Made by a program: the position numbers and the translations under genes. 10,744 nt of DNA. Source: Pseudomonadota bacterium. GTDB lineage: Bacteria; Pseudomonadota; Gammaproteobacteria; Pseudomonadales; Azotimanducaceae. Where the stretch lies: positions 1 to 10,744 of the forward strand of contig JAACDS010000140.1 in NCBI GenBank assembly GCA_009936895.1, read 5' to 3'. The notes below the pieces were generated by a model, which had not been told where the DNA came from, did no database searches, and worked only from the letters and a program-made list of their open reading frames with translations. Shown in pieces: positions 7,537-10,744 of this stretch (position 1 is its first letter; each line of letters begins with the position of its first letter).

Positions 7537-8558
7537 TACGGTACAGGTACCTGCTGCAGTAATTGATCGATCAGGTAGTCGCTGTCCAAGCCTTGTGCAT
7601 CTGCCTCGAAGCTACAGATCAGCCGATGTCGAAAAACATCATGGGCAATGAACTGAACGTCGTCGGGTGTCACAAAGTCGCGATTGTCCAGCCAGGCATT
7701 GGCTCTGGCGCACAAATCCAGGGCAATGGTGCCTCGCGGACTGCTGCCCAGTTCGATTAGCGGAGCCAGCACTGCGGGTGGCGTGCGGGTGGCCAGTACC
7801 AGTTCCACCATGTAGCGCTCGACAGGTTCGGTCATGTGCAGCGACAGTATTTCCTTGCGGGCCGCAAAAATCTGGGATTGAGAGATCAGTGTGCCAGAGG
7901 AGCCGACTGGGGCGCTCAACCCAGCAGCCTCGTCACGGACCAGCCGCAAAATATCGGTTTCTGCCTGCCGGTCTGGATAATCGACTCGCGCATGCAGCAA
8001 AAATCGATCCAACTGGGCCTCGGGTAAGGCATAGGTTCCTTCCTGCTCAATGGGGTTTTGGGTCGCCATCACCATGAACAATTCAGGCAGGGTAAAGGTC
8101 TGGCGACCAAAACTGACTTGTTGCTCTGCCATCGCTTCCAGCAGAGCTGATTGCACCTTGGCCGGTGCGCGATTGATCTCGTCCGCCAAGATTAAATTGT
8201 GAAAGATTGGCCCGGGCTGGAAGTTAAAGCTACCGTCTTCCGGGCGGTAAATTTCGGTTCCAGTGACATCGCTGGGCAGTAGGTCCGGCGTAAACTGAAC
8301 ACGGTGAAAGTCGCCTTCGATCACACTAGCGAGCGCCTTGATTGCTCGGGTTTTCGCCAAACCTGGAGCCCCCTCCACAAGGATGTGACCGCCGCACAAC
8401 AGACCCATCAGCATGCGTTTGACCAAGTGTGATTGACCAATAACCTCATGTTCAAGGTGGTCTCGAACCGCAGTAACCGCGTCTCGTGCAGAGGAAGCGG
8501 ATGTGGCAGAGGAAATATCGAGAGTTGACACGTATTGATCGATCCAAAGCGCTGACAA
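7536..8558 (-). CDS. MoxR-family AAA+ ATPase (MRP), first gene of the Bat operon
   Basis: ATP-driven chaperone-like remodelling enzyme of the MoxR family, usually paired with vWA proteins, as here. Up to 340 residues. Key parts, numbered from the TTG start: Walker A GAPGLAKT at 63-70, Walker B ILADE at 123-127 followed by INRAP, sensor 1 ATQNP at 165-169, and the LPEAQLDRF segment at 178-186. A helical lid domain follows to the C-terminus. All catalytic elements look intact. The start is uncertain: no ATG is present near the beginning of the conserved region. TTG at 8558 gives the longest product and GTG at 8531 a 331-residue one; neither has a strong ribosome binding site. Family members usually begin about 25-35 residues before the HEVIGQ motif, which both would satisfy. 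It should be cytosolic and hexameric, by family. Confidence 0.93.
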   Translation of the reverse strand: MSALWIDQYVSTLDISSATSASSARDAVTAVRDHLEHEVIGQSHLVKRMLMGLLCGGHILVEGAPGLAKTRAIKALASVIEGDFHRVQFTPDLLPSDVTGTEIYRPEDGSFNFQPGPIFHNLILADEINRAPAKVQSALLEAMAEQQVSFGRQTFTLPELFMVMATQNPIEQEGTYALPEAQLDRFLLHARVDYPDRQAETDILRLVRDEAAGLSAPVGSSGTLISQSQIFAARKEILSLHMTEPVERYMVELVLATRTPPAVLAPLIELGSSPRGTIALDLCARANAWLDNRDFVTPDDVQFIAHDVFRHRLICSFEADAQGLDSDYLIDQLLQQVPVP

Positions 8559-8566
8559 GACCCGAC

Positions 8567-8574
8567 ATTGTATA
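8567..8574 (-). promoter_or_regulatory. candidate -10 element of the Bat operon promoter
   Basis: The minus strand reads TATACAAT just before the moxR gene; the hexamer TACAAT is close to the sigma-70 -10 consensus. No good -35 box stands 16-18 bases upstream, so the call is weak. If real, transcription would start near 8560. That would make a TTG 8558 start almost leaderless and would favour the GTG at 8531. Confidence 0.25.
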
Positions 8575-8672
8575 GACAGCCTGACAAAGATCTACCCAAG
8601 GCACATCAATCGGCAGACCAAATTCCCAAACGGTCGAGTGTTCGATTGACCTGTTGTCCTGGGCTACCGCTT

Positions 8673-8692
8673 GTCGGTTAATCGATACCGAC
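8673..8692. promoter_or_regulatory. inverted repeat GTCGGT-N8-ACCGAC, possible operator
   Basis: A perfect 6-base dyad with an 8-base spacer (TAATCGAT) that itself contains the palindrome ATCGAT. It sits about 115 bases upstream of moxR in the divergent region, a suitable place for a dimeric regulator. No T-run follows on either strand, so a terminator is unlikely. No regulator family could be assigned. Confidence 0.3.
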
Positions 8693-8806
8693 TGTCGTTT
8701 CAGATTATGAAGCACTACCACAGAATATATCTTTGCCTCGGGTTCAGGTTGACGCCGCGTTATGGCGCAGGATCCGTTGATAAAAAAATACCTCAGGAGT
8801 GACTTG

Positions 8807-8998
8807 ATGTTCAGCTTGGAAGCGGGGTGCAGACCCTCGAGTTATTTATACATTTGGTCACACAGCTTAGAAAACCGTTTATCGAATGCCCGGATGGGTA
8901 TAGGCCTGCCTGAACGCGTTGATCACTTCTTAGACCGAGATCTCAGTTCCGTAAACAGGGTGTGTAACAACACGAATTCAAGCAAGGGGTTCGAGTGA
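8807..8998 (+). CDS. possible small hypothetical protein, 63 residues
   Basis: Not recognised. An ATG at 8807 follows AGGAG (8795-8799) at a seven-base spacing, about as good a ribosome binding site as any in the window. The frame is open to a TGA at 8996-8998; an in-frame ATG at 8762 would add 15 residues but has no ribosome binding site. The product (MFSLEAGCRPSSYLY... to ...NTNSSKGFE) has two cysteines, no signal peptide, no transmembrane helix and no motif I know. Its composition does not clearly look like that of a conserved protein, so this may be a chance ORF. It lies on the same strand as, and 136 bases before, the adhesin gene. Confidence 0.3.
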   Translation: MFSLEAGCRPSSYLYIWSHSLENRLSNARMGIGLPERVDHFLDRDLSSVNRVCNNTNSSKGFE

Positions 8999-9005
8999 TC
9001 TTTTT
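8973..9005 (+). terminator. weak hairpin with T-run, possible intrinsic terminator after the small ORF
   Basis: CGAATT at 8973-8978 can pair with GGTTCG at 8988-8993 (four Watson-Crick pairs plus two G-T wobbles, 8-base loop). TTTTT follows at 9001-9005, seven bases past the stem. The stem is weak and the T-run is offset, so termination would be inefficient if it occurs. It overlaps the stop of the possible small ORF. Confidence 0.15.
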
Positions 9006-9020
9006 GTGCCAGCAAGCGCA

Positions 9021-9134
9021 CGAGCAATAAGAACGAAAAGTCAGAAAGACGAAAAGGCGAGATTAAAAGACAACAGGACGCATCGCCGATTAAGGACGGG
9101 CATTAGCCACACTTAGGCAGAGGGCACCAATAAA
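9021..9134 (+). promoter_or_regulatory. purine-rich 5' leader of the adhesin gene with GGA motifs
   Basis: From about 9026 to 9078 the plus strand is dominated by A and G (runs such as GAACGAAAAG and GACGAAAAGG). It then carries ACAGGACG at 9073-9080 and TAAGGACGGG at 9091-9100, with a third GGA at 9141-9143 next to the start codons. GGA preceded by A/C-rich bases is the core of CsrA/RsmA binding sites, which often control biofilm adhesins after transcription. The second motif lies between a short GCC/GGC pairing. This is suggestive only. Confidence 0.25.
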
Positions 9135-10744
9135 ATGAATGGAAGCAGCATGAACATATCCAAGACGAACATTGAACTTTCTTTAGGTACTACTGAGAGT
9201 GACGGTTTTTTCTCTTTTGAAACCATTGAGCTTGCACCCGGTCAAGTGATCTGGCTGCAAACTCAAGAGGGTCAGGATTATCGGATACGCGTGGGTGAAG
9301 GACTGGGGGCGAACAACTTCAACGCCGAGATCCGAGGTGACGATGTTCTCGTGCACGCTCCCAACGGGGGCACCATCGTGCTGCGTCAATACGCCAGTAA
9401 CAACCCCCAAATAATATCCCGGGCGGATCATCTTGAAGAGCATTTGCTGATCTCTGATGAAGAGGACGCCAAGGACGAGCCAATGATCTCGCAAGACGCG
9501 GGTTTAGAGGAAGATTCGTCTCTTGACCCAGAGGAAAAAGCAAAAGAGTCCCAGGTCAAGGAAAACACGGCGACAGATGGCGAAACCTATACGCAACAGA
9601 CATCGACCGCCGAGATGGACTCGGCAGCGGGTCAATCAGGCACAGGTCAAGCGGTAGCAAGTCAAGACGATGACGATGATGACGCGGCTCCCTTCTGGCT
9701 GTGGGGTGGGCTTGGCCTGCTGAGTACGGCAGGGGTCGCCTATGCGCTCGACGACGACAACGATAGCGTGGCTGCGCCGACCTTTGCCGGCGGCAACGAC
9801 ACAACCGCCAGTATTGCTGAAAACAGCGATGTTACCGACGTCGTCTATCAGGCAGAGGCGACTACCGCTGACAATCCAGACAGCACGATCACCTACAGTC
9901 TGAGCGGCCCCGACGCATCTGCCTTTACCATCGACGCCGACACGGGCGAGGTCAGACTCATAGAAACCGCAGATTACGAAGTGAGGGAGACTTATGACAT
10001 CACGGTGATCGCCACCAACAGCGAAGGCAGTAGTGCAAGCCAGCAACTGGAGGTATCAGTCACCGATGTGACAATGGTAGTGAAAGGGCGCGTTCTGGCA
10101 GGCCCCGTGGTGCCAGAGCGCGGCTTATCGGTTGAAATCTACAACGCCGCAGGTGTCAGAATTGCCACCGCTGAGGTCGATGAAGACGGTTATTACCGGG
10201 CTGAGTTACCGGACGATCATATGGGGCCAACCCTGGTGCGCGTGATAGACGCTGATTCAGGTGACGATTATCTGCACGAAGGCAGCGGGGAACCTGAAGA
10301 TCTCGCCGCCGATTTGCGCGCCGTTGATTACGTAACAGATTTTGGTATGACGCTAACGATCAACATCAATCCGTTAACGGAAATCGCGACCCGCAGGCTG
10401 TTAAACGATGACGGCGGTGATGACGGCCACGCGAGTACACAGTTGGCTTCGGACATGGACGCTGAAGACATCGAACAAGCGAAAGCCGATGTGGCGCAGG
10501 CCTTTGGCTTAGAGCCAGAGGTGGACATTGACGGGCACGCCACCACGGCGGTGAATGAGCCAGATTATGACAGTGCGTCGGCGGAAACTCAGGCCATGGC
10601 CAACGTGCTTGCGGCGATTGCCGCTGCCGAAGTGGCTTCCGACGAAAGCACCATGTCGGTCATGGATATTTTAACCGATGGCATCATCGACGACGCAGAC
10701 GGCAACAGACTGCATCCGGTGGCTCACCAGTTGTTGGTGGCTGG
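9135..10744 (+). CDS. large surface adhesin, N-terminal part (BapA-like prefix, cadherin-like and Cna-B-like domains), runs off window
   Basis: An open frame of 536 codons with no stop before the window end. It could start at ATG 9135 (GAGG 11 bases upstream) or the in-frame ATG 9150 (GGA six bases upstream); an in-frame TAG at 9114-9116 limits the 5' end. Residues below count from 9150. About 1-85: a beta-rich domain (ELAPGQVIWLQTQEG, IRGDDVLVHAPNGGTIVLRQY) resembling the prefix of BapA/LapF-type adhesins. About 95-172: an acidic Glu/Asp/Ser/Thr/Gln linker. 173-178: six Asp. 182-200: hydrophobic FWLWGGLGLLSTAGVAYAL, then DDDND. About 220-306: a cadherin-like repeat (ASIAENS, FTIDADTGEV, ADYE, YDITVIATN). 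About 311-400: a prealbumin/Cna-B-like domain (VKGRVLAGPVV, VDEDGYYRAELP). About 403-531: a helical module starting NPLTEIATRRL. There is no Sec signal peptide, fitting type I secretion; the C-terminal signal is outside the window. Confidence 0.8.
   Translation, partial: MNGSSMNISKTNIELSLGTTESDGFFSFETIELAPGQVIWLQTQEGQDYRIRVGEGLGANNFNAEIRGDDVLVHAPNGGTIVLRQYASNNPQIISRADHLEEHLLISDEEDAKDEPMISQDAGLEEDSSLDPEEKAKESQVKENTATDGETYTQQTSTAEMDSAAGQSGTGQAVASQDDDDDDAAPFWLWGGLGLLSTAGVAYALDDDNDSVAAPTFAGGNDTTASIAENSDVTDVVYQAEATTADNPDSTITYSLSGPDASAFTIDADTGEVRLIETADYEVRETYDITVIATNSEGSSASQQLEVSVTDVTMVVKGRVLAGPVVPERGLSVEIYNAAGVRIATAEVDEDGYYRAELPDDHMGPTLVRVIDADSGDDYLHEGSGEPEDLAADLRAVDYVTDFGMTLTININPLTEIATRRLLNDDGGDDGHASTQLASDMDAEDIEQAKADVAQAFGLEPEVDIDGHATTAVNEPDYDSASAETQAMANVLAAIAAAEVASDESTMSVMDILTDGIIDDADGNRLHPVAHQLLVA

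Larger units (their letters stand above)
1522..8558 (-). other. Bat operon: moxR - DUF58 - DUF4381 - batA - batB/TPR - batD
   Basis: Six same-strand genes with almost no space between them, in the gene order typical of gammaproteobacterial Bat clusters. The joints are: moxR stop/DUF58 start TAGTG (1-base overlap); DUF58 to DUF4381, 34 bases apart or a 20-base overlap depending on start; DUF4381/batA GTGA (4-base overlap); batA/batB 8-base overlap; batB/batD TAATG (1-base overlap). This implies one polycistronic message with translational coupling. Bat (Bacteroides aerotolerance) clusters have been tied to oxidative or envelope stress tolerance in several bacteria, but the biochemical role is not settled. 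Confidence 0.9.
8559..9134. promoter_or_regulatory. divergent intergenic region between the Bat operon and the adhesin gene
   Basis: A 576-base stretch without a gene I can firmly support. It must carry the promoters of the minus-strand Bat operon and the plus-strand adhesin gene. By eye it is richer in A/T than the flanking genes. No convincing paired -35/-10 promoter was found for the adhesin. Within it I see a dyad at 8673-8692, a possible small ORF at 8807-8998, a weak hairpin plus T-run at 8973-9005, and a purine-rich leader from about 9021. No tRNA, riboswitch or insertion-sequence end was recognised. Confidence 0.6.

Noticed and set aside
7544..7553. Ten-base perfect palindrome CAGGTACCTG at the end of moxR
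   Set aside because: It encodes the last residues of a conserved gene (QVPVP region), is short, and has no other sign of being an operator or recombination site.
8452..8721. Minus-strand 89-codon ORF overlapping the moxR start
   Set aside because: It overlaps the first codons of moxR in another frame, has no recognised motif, and covers the likely promoter region.
8763..8780. TGGCGC...TTGA resembling a sigma-54 promoter
   Set aside because: The spacing between the GG and GC elements is wrong, and no GC stands at the -12 position.
9150..9404. LapA-type retention module with periplasmic protease site at the adhesin N-terminus
   Set aside because: No TAAG or PAAG di-alanine cleavage motif is present, and the sequence resembles the BapA-type prefix more than LapA.
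9693..9749. Hydrophobic stretch taken as an ordinary transmembrane anchor or internal signal peptide
   Set aside because: It is flanked by acidic runs on both sides, has no basic residues, and lies about 180 residues from the start; a standard Sec-inserted helix is unlikely.
9183..10046. Several minus-strand ORFs of 74-136 codons opposite the adhesin
   Set aside because: They mirror the codon structure of the adhesin frame, give Arg/His-rich products without motifs, and lack ribosome binding sites.

Overview
The window looks like chromosomal DNA from a free-living, probably marine, gammaproteobacterium. The evidence is a PepN close in sequence to the enterobacterial enzyme, a gammaproteobacterial-style Bat gene cluster in which BatB is fused to a TPR domain, and the start of a very large, acidic, calcium-type surface adhesin. 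No tRNA, rRNA, CRISPR array, insertion sequence or phage gene was seen.

Layout. (1) Positions 2-1492, plus strand: the C-terminal half of aminopeptidase N (pepN), cut by the left edge. (2) Positions 1522-8558, minus strand: six tightly packed genes that converge on pepN. In transcription order they are a MoxR-type AAA+ ATPase, a DUF58 protein, a small DUF4381 membrane protein, BatA (vWA), a BatB-TPR fusion (vWA plus TPR plus a Gln/Glu-rich tail) and BatD. Five junctions are overlaps or near-abutments, so the set reads as one translationally coupled operon. (3) Positions 8559-9134: a 576-base divergent intergenic region. It holds a dyad, a weak candidate promoter for the Bat operon, a possible 63-codon ORF with a good ribosome binding site, and a purine-rich leader in front of the next gene. 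(4) Positions 9135-10744, plus strand: the first ~536 codons of a large open frame that runs off the right edge without a stop. It appears to be a BapA-like prefix, an acidic linker, a hydrophobic segment, a cadherin-like repeat, a prealbumin/Cna-B-like domain and a helical module.

How the genes work together. In known Bat clusters the MoxR ATPase is thought to act as a chaperone-like remodelling enzyme together with vWA proteins, here BatA, BatB and the vWA-like DUF58 protein. The membrane anchors of DUF4381, BatA, BatB and BatD would place the complex at the inner membrane. Its substrate is not established in general and cannot be read from this window. The divergent adhesin has no Sec signal peptide and looks like a type I secretion substrate, but its C-terminal secretion signal and transporter genes lie outside the window. 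A link between adhesin and Bat operon is only a neighbourhood observation.

The most useful items for a second look are the adhesin's N-terminal architecture, the signal-peptide-like segment at the BatB/BatC fusion joint, the altered MIDAS in the DUF58 protein, and the small ORF in the intergenic region.
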